Shown here one piece after another: positions 1-5,805 of a DNA stretch of 8,663 nt; the first letter of the stretch is position 1, and each line of letters opens with the position of its first letter. Below the pieces are notes generated by a model. The model ran no database searches. It saw only the letters and a program-made list of their open reading frames with translations, and was not told where the DNA came from. The stretch covers positions 1-8,663 of the forward strand of contig JAFGQJ010000222.1 in the NCBI GenBank assembly GCA_016935715.1. Reading direction: 5' to 3'. The translations under genes were made by a program, and so were the position numbers. This stretch comes from Spirochaetales bacterium. Lineage in GTDB: Bacteria > Spirochaetota > Spirochaetia > SZUA-6 > DRHE01.

Positions 1-378
1 GAAGTCGGCCACGGGGACGCTACGGCCGATATAGTAGCGGGGGAAAGCACCACGGTGCAGATAATGATCCTCCCGTCCGTTGGCTCGGGCGATCTGAATA
101 TCACGATCCAGTGGAAAAAACAGCTTTTTACGTCCGAAGAGATCGTTGCCAGTGTGATTCCGGATCTGGGCGGATCGAGCAGTCTTCCCTTCAGCCCAAT
201 AGACGAGGATGGTGCATACCACTTCAGTACCTGTTCCCTGTACGGGGTAGATGCGGGGTATTACCTGGTCATCTTGCAGCTGATCGGAGATGGGCAGCAG
301 GTATGGGGGATCGCGGAAGCCGTAGTCATCTTCGCCGGGGCAGCAACCAGTCACACCTATACGTACACGCAGAAATAA
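1..378 (+). CDS. C-terminal part of a secreted beta-module protein (5' end outside window)
   Basis: The frame is open from the first base to the TAA at 376-378 and gives 125 residues. The GTG at 55 is only an internal codon, because the frame has no stop upstream of it. The protein is rich in beta-strand-like segments, with GSGDLNITIQW near residues 26-36 and GYYLVILQLIGDGQQVWG near residues 84-101. These two blocks recur in the same order in the lipoprotein encoded at 5806-7056 (GLGDLKLTITW, then GYYTLVLQLYEW and WGWVEAV), so this is the last copy of the same extracellular module. By that paralogy it is probably an exported or lipid-anchored surface protein, but the signal peptide would lie outside the window. 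It is 12 bases upstream of the phosphopantetheinyl transferase gene and may share its transcript. Molecular function is unknown. Confidence 0.75.
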   Translation, partial: EVGHGDATADIVAGESTTVQIMILPSVGSGDLNITIQWKKQLFTSEEIVASVIPDLGGSSSLPFSPIDEDGAYHFSTCSLYGVDAGYYLVILQLIGDGQQVWGIAEAVVIFAGAATSHTYTYTQK

Positions 379-390
379 CAGTTCGTACAG

Positions 391-1122
391 ATGCAATTCC
401 ATAAAAACCATTTCTCCAATCCAGAGGAAATACACGTCTGGACGGTGCCTCTGGCGCCGCGGGAGAGCGCTCAGGAACGCCTCGAACGGCTGCTGAGTGA
501 TGACGAAAAACAACGAATGGAAGAGTTCCGCTTCGAGCACCTGCGCCGCCGGTACATCCGTACCCGCGGTGCTCTGCGGACGATCCTGGCCGGCTACTGC
601 GGAAAGCCACCGGGAGAGCTGCGGTTTGGAACCGGCCGCTACGGCAAGCCGTTTCTGGTCAACTCTTCCGACACGCTCGCCTTCAATCTCTCTCACTGCG
701 AAGATCTGGCCGTGATCGCGGTTACTGCGGGGAAAGCGGTTGGCGTTGACGTGGAAAAGGTGCGGCATATGCAGAACCTGGATTCGATTCTGAACCGGTT
801 TTTCACTGCCGAAGAGCTCGATTTCATCCACGGCGCTCCCGGAGAACAGCAGCCCCGCGCCTTTTTCACTTTGTGGACGAGGCGGGAAGCAGCTGCCAAG
901 GCACAGGGATTGAACCTGGAGGCCGCCCTGACCGGGATCCGGATTCCCGTGTATGCGCCCGGTGGGAGCACCAGTCTCAGCGGTCTTGCAGGGGATGAAT
1001 CAACCGGGAAAAAGCCGGCAGCATCCTGGTGCATCCAGGACCTGGAGCTCGATCCCAATCATTGCGGCGCGGTGTGTGCTGAAGGGGGAAAATTCGTTTT
1101 TTTCGTCAAAGATTTCGAATAA
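391..1122 (+). CDS. 4'-phosphopantetheinyl transferase, Sfp/HetI type
   Basis: This cytoplasmic enzyme should move the 4'-phosphopantetheine arm of coenzyme A onto a serine of carrier proteins in fatty-acid, polyketide or non-ribosomal peptide synthesis. The 243-residue length fits the two-lobed Sfp class rather than the short AcpS class. Family motifs appear in order: YGKPFL (84-89), FNLSHCED (98-105), GVDVE (118-122, with Asp120 and Glu122 as expected magnesium ligands), FFTAEE (137-142) and WTRREAAAKAQG (162-173). The last matches the family WxxKEAxxKxxG, except that the first lysine is arginine (Arg165); Glu166 and Lys170 are kept. The start at 391 is chosen because the conserved N-terminal IHVWTVPL block follows directly and no other good start exists nearby. 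No clear ribosome binding site is visible, so translation may be coupled to the gene ending 12 bases upstream. No carrier protein or synthase is in view, so the substrate cannot be inferred. Confidence 0.93.
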   Translation: MQFHKNHFSNPEEIHVWTVPLAPRESAQERLERLLSDDEKQRMEEFRFEHLRRRYIRTRGALRTILAGYCGKPPGELRFGTGRYGKPFLVNSSDTLAFNLSHCEDLAVIAVTAGKAVGVDVEKVRHMQNLDSILNRFFTAEELDFIHGAPGEQQPRAFFTLWTRREAAAKAQGLNLEAALTGIRIPVYAPGGSTSLSGLAGDESTGKKPAASWCIQDLELDPNHCGAVCAEGGKFVFFVKDFE

Positions 1123-1147
1123 TCGTCGAATAATTATCGAATTTTAT
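1115..1147 (+). repeat. Three 11-base tandem repeats across a stop/start junction
   Basis: The units are TCGAATAATCG (1115-1125), TCGAATAATTA (1126-1136) and TCGAATTTTAT (1137-1147). The first contains the TAA stop of the phosphopantetheinyl transferase (1120-1122), and the last runs into the ATG at 1146. The array fills the whole 23-base spacer between the two plus-strand genes and is much more AT-rich than its surroundings. It contains no ribosome binding site. It could be a chance result of drift in a spacer or a small slippage-prone array. Confidence 0.6.
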
Positions 1148-1376
1148 GCCAACGCTCTCCGATAAGGGGGGTATGGGTGCAGATCGGGTACTGAGAACGA
1201 GCTATACGGCGCGGCTGGACACGGCCGTCCACGAAGCGCTGCAATACGAGCCCTTCGGCCTGCGGGGACGCAAGCTGTCGGCAAAAGAGAAGGTCAAGAA
1301 GGGCATTTTCCTGTTTTCTCTGGTGGCAGCGGCCGGCTACTACCTGTTTCTGCTGATCCTATTCCTGCTCCGCTGA
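1146..1376 (+). CDS. Small single-helix membrane protein
   Basis: This 76-residue protein has a polar, basic N-terminal two thirds ending in LSAKEKVKKG (45-54), then one long hydrophobic segment (roughly 55-75, IFLFSLVAAAGYYLFLLILF) with Arg76 as the last residue. The basic stretch before the helix suggests the N-terminus is cytoplasmic and the C-terminus is at or just through the inner membrane. I do not recognise a family. The start is uncertain: the ATG at 1146 has no ribosome binding site, while the in-frame ATG at 1173 follows an AAGGGGGG run that is only 2 bases away, closer than usual. It sits 23 bases after the phosphopantetheinyl transferase and is probably on the same transcript. 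Its last 18 bases overlap, head-on, the end of the minus-strand gene at 1359-2027. The helix with its basic flank argues for a real gene, but there is no homology support. Confidence 0.55.
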   Translation: MPTLSDKGGMGADRVLRTSYTARLDTAVHEALQYEPFGLRGRKLSAKEKVKKGIFLFSLVAAAGYYLFLLILFLLR

Positions 1377-2027
1377 ATCACGCCTGGAAGAATCATCTCT
1401 CCGCATCAGATAGATAACAATCCCGAACATCGAATTGTTGCCCATGTCCATGTCGAACTGGTACGTGAAGTCTCTGCTCGAGGTTACCGTTCCGTCCGTA
1501 CTGACCTTGGTAACGCTGGGCCGCAGTTGCAGCGCTGCTTCATACTCCACGAAGACCGACAGGAACTGGAATACGAACACTTCGACCCCGAGCACGCATC
1601 CCACGGAGAGGGGCAGCTGATTGGTTTTGCTCCAGTTGTCGTCATCGATCTTGTTGAAAGTCAGGGAGGAGAAGCCTATCGCCGCAGAAGGCCCCCAGTA
1701 CACCGATGCGGGACCGGGCCACAGGTGCTTTTCCATTACCATCCCCAAATCGAATGAAAACGTCGTGTTGTTCAGAAGCAGATCCGCCATTCCGCGCATC
1801 ATCCAATCGTCTTTGTCACCGATTTTGGCTCCGATTCCCACCTTGTTATATCCCTCTAGATCCAGGAGGAGGTCGCTGGTGTTGAAGATGATCCCGAGAT
1901 CCCGCGGCCCGGGCTCCGGCTGGATGCCTTTCCAGATGCTGGTACGTTCTGCGGCAAAAGCACCGGCGCAGGCCAAGCAGGTGAGAATGAGAAGCATCAG
2001 CAGTACCTTGGTCTTGATCGTGGTCAC
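1359..2027 (-). CDS. Putative outer-membrane beta-barrel protein with signal peptide
   Basis: The product is 222 residues. The start is a GTG at 2027, chosen because AGGAGG lies 6 bases before it and a good signal peptide follows at once: Lys5 and Lys7, a hydrophobic core VLLMLLILTCLACAG, and likely cleavage after AFA (residue 25). The frame stays open another 106 codons upstream, but that part overlaps the fibronectin-type gene in another frame, is rich in Arg, Pro and Ser, and is not counted as coding. The mature part alternates short beta-like segments (DLGIIFNTSDLLLDLEGYN, ASVYWGPSAAIGFSSLTF, VFQFLSVFVEYEAALQL) with polar turns, and ends with FGIVIYLMRR plus a short charged tail. This pattern fits a small outer-membrane barrel, but no specific family is recognised. 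The two cysteines in the signal peptide do not form a convincing lipobox. It is the last gene of the four-gene minus-strand run. Confidence 0.7.
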   Translation of the reverse strand: MTTIKTKVLLMLLILTCLACAGAFAAERTSIWKGIQPEPGPRDLGIIFNTSDLLLDLEGYNKVGIGAKIGDKDDWMMRGMADLLLNNTTFSFDLGMVMEKHLWPGPASVYWGPSAAIGFSSLTFNKIDDDNWSKTNQLPLSVGCVLGVEVFVFQFLSVFVEYEAALQLRPSVTKVSTDGTVTSSRDFTYQFDMDMGNNSMFGIVIYLMRRDDSSRRDSAEQE

Positions 2028-2033
2028 GAAATA

Positions 2034-2039
2034 CCTCCT
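2034..2039 (-). promoter_or_regulatory. Ribosome binding site AGGAGG deciding the GTG start at 2027
   Basis: A full AGGAGG on the minus strand ends 6 bases before GTG at 2025-2027. It fixes the start of the barrel-like protein 106 codons inside a longer open frame. Confidence 0.85.
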
Positions 2040-2076
2040 GGTCGGCGGATAGCCTTGCCGTGTTGCGTTGTCGAGT

Positions 2077-2478
2077 TCATTCGGGGCCGATCCAGAGGAC
2101 GTACCATCCGGAAACCGGATCGGCGTTGCTGTCGAGGGAGGAATGAAGCGGGGATGCGCTGCCTTCCACGGAAATGGCGCGAACCGCGAAGTCGAACAGG
2201 CCGCTGCCCACACGTTCATGGTCGATCGTGTACTCCGGATGCCGGGATGCGGGTATCTCTGCGAGCAACCGCCAGTAGGAGGTGCCGTGCTCCCGGCAGT
2301 AGATCTGGTACGCGGATACCTCGGTCGTCCGGCCGGGAAGGTCACTGGAGGGCGGGTCCCAGGCCAGGGTGAGCTCCCTGGATTTGTGGAGGATCTGCAT
2401 GGTTTCGCCGAAGGTGATGCGCGCCAGCCAGTTGCAGCCGGCAGTGGCCACGACCAACGAGAAGATGATACCTGTCAC
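2077..2478 (-). CDS. Small fibronectin type III-like lipoprotein
   Basis: From the GTG at 2478 the product is 133 residues. The first 15 form a hydrophobic stretch ending in VVATAGC, which resembles a lenient lipobox with Cys15 as the lipidated residue. The rest is one fibronectin type III-like domain (about 36-125): ELTLAWDPP as the first strand with its conserved Trp, VSAYQIYCREHG as the central strand with Tyr, then YTIDHERVGSGLFDFAVRAIS, where the family has its Tyr/Phe-rich late strand. Such domains mediate protein or sugar binding outside the cell; no enzymatic motif is visible. The gene lies 39 bases after the ATPase gene and 49 bases before the barrel gene, so it is probably co-transcribed. 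The GTG start leaves the signal peptide without basic residues. A longer form from a non-standard ACG at 2499 would supply KPRRW and has a better-placed ribosome binding site (separate entry). Confidence 0.75.
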   Translation of the reverse strand: MTGIIFSLVVATAGCNWLARITFGETMQILHKSRELTLAWDPPSSDLPGRTTEVSAYQIYCREHGTSYWRLLAEIPASRHPEYTIDHERVGSGLFDFAVRAISVEGSASPLHSSLDSNADPVSGWYVLWIGPE

Positions 2479-2496
2479 AATCCATCGCCTCGGTTT

Positions 2497-2513
2497 CGTC
2501 GAGCAGTTCCTTT
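2497..2513 (-). promoter_or_regulatory. Ribosome binding site and possible ACG start for the fibronectin-type lipoprotein
   Basis: On the minus strand AAAGGA (2508-2513) is followed after 8 bases by ACG (2497-2499), in frame with the lipoprotein gene. Reading from there gives a start codon followed by KPRRWIVTGIIF, a textbook n-region plus hydrophobic core. The standard GTG at 2478 has a GAGG about 9 bases upstream but no positive charge. ACG differs from ATG by one transition, so a mutated or misread ATG is possible. Confidence 0.35.
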
Positions 2514-2517
2514 CGCC

Positions 2518-4455
2518 TCATCCAAGGATCGCGTTCAGCGCGGCGAACAATCTCTCGAAGCGCTGCCTGCTCTCCGGCGACAGCGCTCCCTGGAGCTCCT
2601 CACCGTGCGCCGCGAAATGTGCAGCCGGGGCGAGACGGTCGAACCGCACGCTCCCGTCCTGGAACGCTGATTGTATCACCGCAGACACCTTCCGTGCGAT
2701 ACCCAGTCCCGGTCCGCCCAGGTGCTTTCTGGACAGCGGCCTGCTCAGCGCATCCGCATAGCTCCTGTTTACGAGCTCCAGGTAGAAATCCTCCTCGAAT
2801 AGATCCTCGATGCCGGCCGCCCCGTCGGCGGCGAATGTCTCGTAGGCAAAGACACGATTTTGATTCGGTAGCCTGCCCGCCAGATCCGTGCGCCGCCCAA
2901 GCAGATACGCCTGCTTCTGCGATGCATGGTCCCCGGCCAGAGTGGCGAAGAGAGCTGCGTTCATGGATCCGCCCATTGGAATGATGGTCCAGCGGGGATC
3001 GAGTCCCTTGCCGCCGCTGCGGACGAGCAGCGCGGACACGGTCCGCAGGTAAAGCAGGTCGTGCGCCCCTTCCACCAGGAGCCGACAGGGATGGGGAAAC
3101 AGGTTCTGAGACAGGGAGTAGGCCAGGGCCCCCTCCAGTGCAAGGATGCTCTCTTTCGCGGTTTGCGATGGATCGGTGAACACCTGTGTGCCCTCCCGGG
3201 AGGTAGCAGACAGCTGCTCCGCTTCCGTGCTCCTGTCTTCGACGATCCGCACGCGCTCCATGTGCCGCGAATCCACCATGTAGGGGGATTGGGTCGAATA
3301 GATGACCTGGAGTCCCTCGGCACACTCGTCCTCCAGGAAGCGCAGAAGGTCAGCTTGAGCGCTGCCGTGCAGAAACAGCGAAGGCTCATCCAGCAGGAGG
3401 ATCAGGGGGATCTTCTTTCGCTTCTGCTGGCTGAACCAGGCCAGGAATGAGAAGAACCACACGAATCCCCTGGACCTGCGGCCTAAGAGGGTGCTTACCT
3501 TCTGTTTGGAGTTGTAGACGTGACCCCAGAGATTGGTACCGCTCTGCATGCCTTCCGGATCCTCGAGCAGTCCGGGGCGGATGTCGAAACGCAGCTCCAG
3601 GTCTTTGTTCTGCGACCAGTATTTCATGAGGCTGCGGGTCAGGTGGTTGGAGGCTCCCTCAAGCCTGTTGTCCCTCTCCAGAGCCCGCCGGGGATTGCTG
3701 ATCTCCTCCAGGTTCAGGCGGGCCAGATCGATCAGGCCCAGCAGGGGGTAGTCGGAGTCCAGCAGCTCGCCCTTCTGCCTGCGTTCGATCAGGGCCTGGA
3801 TGTTCACGTGCCCCTTCATCTGGTAGAACTCGTCGAAGTAGAGGAACTTCGGCACTTTCGGCTCGATGTACGTCTCGTACAGGTATTGGAGTAGTCCCTT
3901 TTCCAGGATCGCTCCGATCGATTCCAGGAGCTTCCCCGCCGCTTCCTCTTTACTGTGGGCTTTCAATGCCTCCGCCAGCTCATGCACGGTTGCGCAGCGG
4001 ACCAGGGACTTCAGTACCTGGGGACCCAGTCGGGCTTTCTTCAGGAGTCCCTCCACCACGATTTCTTCGTTGACTGTAAGCTCGGCGAAGAGCTCGTTGG
4101 CGTATCCCTTGGACAGCATGAGCTCGGGATGGGCGATGACTCCGGGGAAATCCGCCTCGATCTCCAGGAGATCCCCCTTTTCCAGGGAGAAGACGGCCCG
4201 GGTCACGATGGCCGGCTCCCTGCCGCCCTGCGCTACGTCCAGCCTGTAGTCCTCCACGTCGATCCGGGGAAAGTCGTCGTCCACGTTGAAATTCCCGTGC
4301 TGCGGTACGACCGGGTTCAGCCGGTACAGGGCTTCCAGGATCGCGGTCTTGCCGGATTCGTTTTTCCCCACCAGGCAGGTGATGTCGGAGACGTCGAATC
4401 CGCAGGTTTCACGGATGCATTTGTAGTCGGAAAGCTGTACGGACATCAGCCTCAT
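2518..4455 (-). CDS. OLD-like ATPase with C-terminal TOPRIM domain
   Basis: The 645-residue protein has an ABC/SMC-type ATPase split by a long helical insert, then a TOPRIM-like domain, as in single-gene OLD-family (overcoming lysogenization defect) proteins. Visible motifs: Walker A GKNESGKT (30-37) after YKCIRETCGF; RSRGFVWFFSFLAWF (327-341) in the place of the signature motif; Walker B PLILLLDEP (350-358); and STQSPYMVD (387-395) as the switch region. The TOPRIM part starts with LLVEGAHDLLYL (459-470, Glu462 and Asp466), keeps IPMGG (492-496), and ends near IEDLFEEDFYLELVN (549-563). The expected DxD strand reads AYLLGRRTDLAG (516-527), with Gly where the first Asp should be, so metal-dependent cleavage is doubtful. 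OLD and GajA proteins are ATP-regulated DNA nucleases, some in phage defence, but no UvrD-like partner is present. The ATG at 4455 has GGAGGA 5 bases upstream. It lies 18 bases after the SLBB gene. Confidence 0.9.
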   Translation of the reverse strand: MRLMSVQLSDYKCIRETCGFDVSDITCLVGKNESGKTAILEALYRLNPVVPQHGNFNVDDDFPRIDVEDYRLDVAQGGREPAIVTRAVFSLEKGDLLEIEADFPGVIAHPELMLSKGYANELFAELTVNEEIVVEGLLKKARLGPQVLKSLVRCATVHELAEALKAHSKEEAAGKLLESIGAILEKGLLQYLYETYIEPKVPKFLYFDEFYQMKGHVNIQALIERRQKGELLDSDYPLLGLIDLARLNLEEISNPRRALERDNRLEGASNHLTRSLMKYWSQNKDLELRFDIRPGLLEDPEGMQSGTNLWGHVYNSKQKVSTLLGRRSRGFVWFFSFLAWFSQQKRKKIPLILLLDEPSLFLHGSAQADLLRFLEDECAEGLQVIYSTQSPYMVDSRHMERVRIVEDRSTEAEQLSATSREGTQVFTDPSQTAKESILALEGALAYSLSQNLFPHPCRLLVEGAHDLLYLRTVSALLVRSGGKGLDPRWTIIPMGGSMNAALFATLAGDHASQKQAYLLGRRTDLAGRLPNQNRVFAYETFAADGAAGIEDLFEEDFYLELVNRSYADALSRPLSRKHLGGPGLGIARKVSAVIQSAFQDGSVRFDRLAPAAHFAAHGEELQGALSPESRQRFERLFAALNAILG

Positions 4456-4460
4456 GAGGT

Positions 4461-4466
4461 TCCTCC
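4461..4466 (-). promoter_or_regulatory. Ribosome binding site GGAGGA of the ATPase gene
   Basis: GGAGGA on the minus strand lies 5 bases before the ATG at 4453-4455. It favours this ATG over the in-frame ATG three codons later. Confidence 0.75.
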
Positions 4467-4473
4467 GCTCGGA

Positions 4474-5640
4474 TTATCTGATATAGGGGATCACGATGCA
4501 ATCCAACGGCTGCAGCACCAAATCTTTCCTGGGGTCGTAGTTGTACAGGTAGTCGTCCAGGTCGATGAAGATCTTGTCCCCCTTGCGCTTGATGTAGCAG
4601 GCCGGCAGATCCGCCTGGGGAGACAGAACTACGCTTCGAAGAGCAGTGTACAGCGTTTCCCCCCGCCTCATCGTGTGCTTCTGCCTGTAGATGACGTACT
4701 TTTCCTGGGGATTCGCCCCTTCGGGAACGATGGCTCCCTCGAAATAGACTATAGGTAAAAGCTCGGTCTTCGAGGGCACGTAGATGGAATCCCCATTTTC
4801 GAGGACGATGGAGGCATCGTAGCCGTCGGTGATGTCGACGTACCTGATGAGCTGGATCTTCTCGTTGGGGTTGTACTGGTTGAGCTCTACGCGCGACAGA
4901 TCAGCGGTTGGAGTCAATCCGCTGCCATAGTACCCGATCGCCTTCTCCAGCTGCTCACCCCAGAGCAGCTGGTACGTGCCCGGCCTTTCCACCTCCCCGG
5001 CCAGCTCGATCTGGCGGTCGTACTTGGTCAGGATGATCGTGTCTCTGGGCCGCACGAAGGGATCCTGCTCCTTCTCTCCGGCGCGGGCGGCGCGATACAG
5101 GTCGTAGGACCGGCTCTTTCCGCCGGCGGATATGATCCGGACGTTCCGGATAGAGGAGTAGGGCGTCAGGTTCTCCCTGACGATCTCGCTGAGCCGGGTC
5201 AGGCCCCAGGCCAGCTTGTAGCCGGTGCGCTGCACCTCGCCCTTGAGCAGGACCTCGAAGACACCGGTGGAGCGTATGGTGATCCGCGGCAGGCTCTTGG
5301 GGTAGGCGGTCCGAACCTTGGACTCCACCAACCTCCTGAACTCGATGAAGGTCTGTCCGGATGCATTCTCCACCCCGAAGATCGACAGATCCACGGTCAT
5401 ATCCGGCTCCACGATCAGGTACTGGATCACCGTGGTCGGCTCCCGGTTGTAGGTCAGCGTATAGACGTCCCCCGGGCTGACGGGGTAGTCAGGATTGGTT
5501 ACGGCCAGCAGGGTCCGGCTGTCGAAGAACGCCTGGGGCTCGGCGCCGATGATGCGCTGGGCGGATGGCTCGGTTTCCTGTCCGAATAAAGGGAAGGAAA
5601 CAGCGAGAAGAAGAATTGGTAAAGCCAGCAACAGTTTCAT
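4474..5640 (-). CDS. Periplasmic SLBB-domain, polysaccharide-export-type protein
   Basis: Starting from the ATG at 5640 the product is 388 residues, with a signal peptide MKLLLALPILLLAVSFPLFG and likely cleavage before QETEP. An N-terminal polysaccharide-export domain follows (about 51-124: YPVSPGDVYTLTY, then PRITIRSTGVFEV). Next are SLBB beta-grasp repeats: repeat 1 at 128-206 (VFEVLLKGEVQRTGYKL to DTIILTK), repeat 2 at 211-290 (IELAGEVERPGTYQL to NGDSIYVPS), and a weaker third at about 299-386 (VYFEGAIVPEG to LQPLDCIVIP). In Wza-type exporters such domains build the periplasmic body of a capsule channel. Here the lipid-anchor cysteine and the C-terminal membrane helix of Wza are missing, and no Wzc or glycosyltransferase is in view, so a scaffold or sugar-binding role is equally possible. 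The frame is open 49 codons further upstream, but that part looks non-coding and overlaps two hairpins. No strong ribosome binding site precedes 5640. It heads the four-gene run. Confidence 0.85.
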   Translation of the reverse strand: MKLLLALPILLLAVSFPLFGQETEPSAQRIIGAEPQAFFDSRTLLAVTNPDYPVSPGDVYTLTYNREPTTVIQYLIVEPDMTVDLSIFGVENASGQTFIEFRRLVESKVRTAYPKSLPRITIRSTGVFEVLLKGEVQRTGYKLAWGLTRLSEIVRENLTPYSSIRNVRIISAGGKSRSYDLYRAARAGEKEQDPFVRPRDTIILTKYDRQIELAGEVERPGTYQLLWGEQLEKAIGYYGSGLTPTADLSRVELNQYNPNEKIQLIRYVDITDGYDASIVLENGDSIYVPSKTELLPIVYFEGAIVPEGANPQEKYVIYRQKHTMRRGETLYTALRSVVLSPQADLPACYIKRKGDKIFIDLDDYLYNYDPRKDLVLQPLDCIVIPYIR

Positions 5641-5704
5641 ATCGATCGGCAGGTACGTTCGTTTTTGCGCTGCTCCTAGACGTATAGAATCGACATCATG
5701 TCGC

Positions 5705-5728
5705 ATCCCCGGAATATCTCCCGGGGAT
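5705..5728. other. Perfect 8-bp inverted repeat in the leader of the SLBB operon
   Basis: ATCCCCGG (5705-5712) and CCGGGGAT (5721-5728) are perfect inverted arms around an 8-base loop, AATATCTC. No T-run follows on either strand, so it is not a standard terminator. It lies between the terminator of the lipoprotein gene and the start of the SLBB gene, where an operator or a leader hairpin would be expected. A second smaller palindrome, CGACAT-C-ATGTCG, sits at 5691-5703, next to a weak -10-like TATACG (minus strand, 5681-5686). No convincing -35 accompanies it. Confidence 0.5.
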
Positions 5729-5753
5729 CGGGTCTTGGTATAGCAGATAGAGA

Positions 5754-5775
5754 AGGCCCCTCGATAGAGGGGCCT
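5754..5775 (-). terminator. Rho-independent-type terminator after the lipoprotein gene
   Basis: AGGCCCCTC (5754-5762) and GAGGGGCCT (5767-5775) form a perfect 9-bp, GC-rich stem around a 4-base loop. Read on the minus strand, the stem is followed by a pyrimidine-rich TTCTCTAT, and it begins 30 bases after the TAG/TAA-side end of the gene at 5806. The plus-strand side has no T-rich tail and no plus-strand gene nearby. The tail is not a pure T-run, so efficiency may be moderate. Confidence 0.75.
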
Positions 5776-5805
5776 GTAACTCTGCAAACCAACATGAAAC
5801 TTCAG

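Noticed and set aside
1097..1103. Run of seven T near the end of the phosphopantetheinyl transferase gene
   Set aside because: It lies inside the coding sequence (Phe codons), with no GC-rich stem before it.
2028..2345. 106-codon upstream extension of the barrel-like protein's open frame
   Set aside because: It overlaps the fibronectin-type gene in another frame, has a shadow-like Arg/Pro/Ser-rich composition, and the AGGAGG plus signal peptide fix the start at the GTG at 2027.
2068..2670. Plus-strand open frame of 200 codons opposite the fibronectin-type and ATPase genes
   Set aside because: It is antisense to genes with clear motifs and signal peptides, and its composition is typical of a GC-rich shadow frame.
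2518..4455. Gabija-type two-gene defence system
   Set aside because: The ATPase-TOPRIM half resembles GajA in outline, but no UvrD/GajB-like helicase is encoded next to it and the TOPRIM core looks degenerate.
3954..4758. Long plus-strand open frame (about 267 codons) opposite the ATPase and SLBB genes
   Set aside because: It is antisense to two well-supported genes, has a Val/Gln/Gly/His-rich shadow composition, and has no recognisable domain.
5641..5787. 49-codon N-terminal extension of the SLBB protein
   Set aside because: It covers the terminator and both palindromes of the intergenic region and would bury a good signal peptide; the internal ATG at 5640 is preferred despite a weak ribosome binding site.
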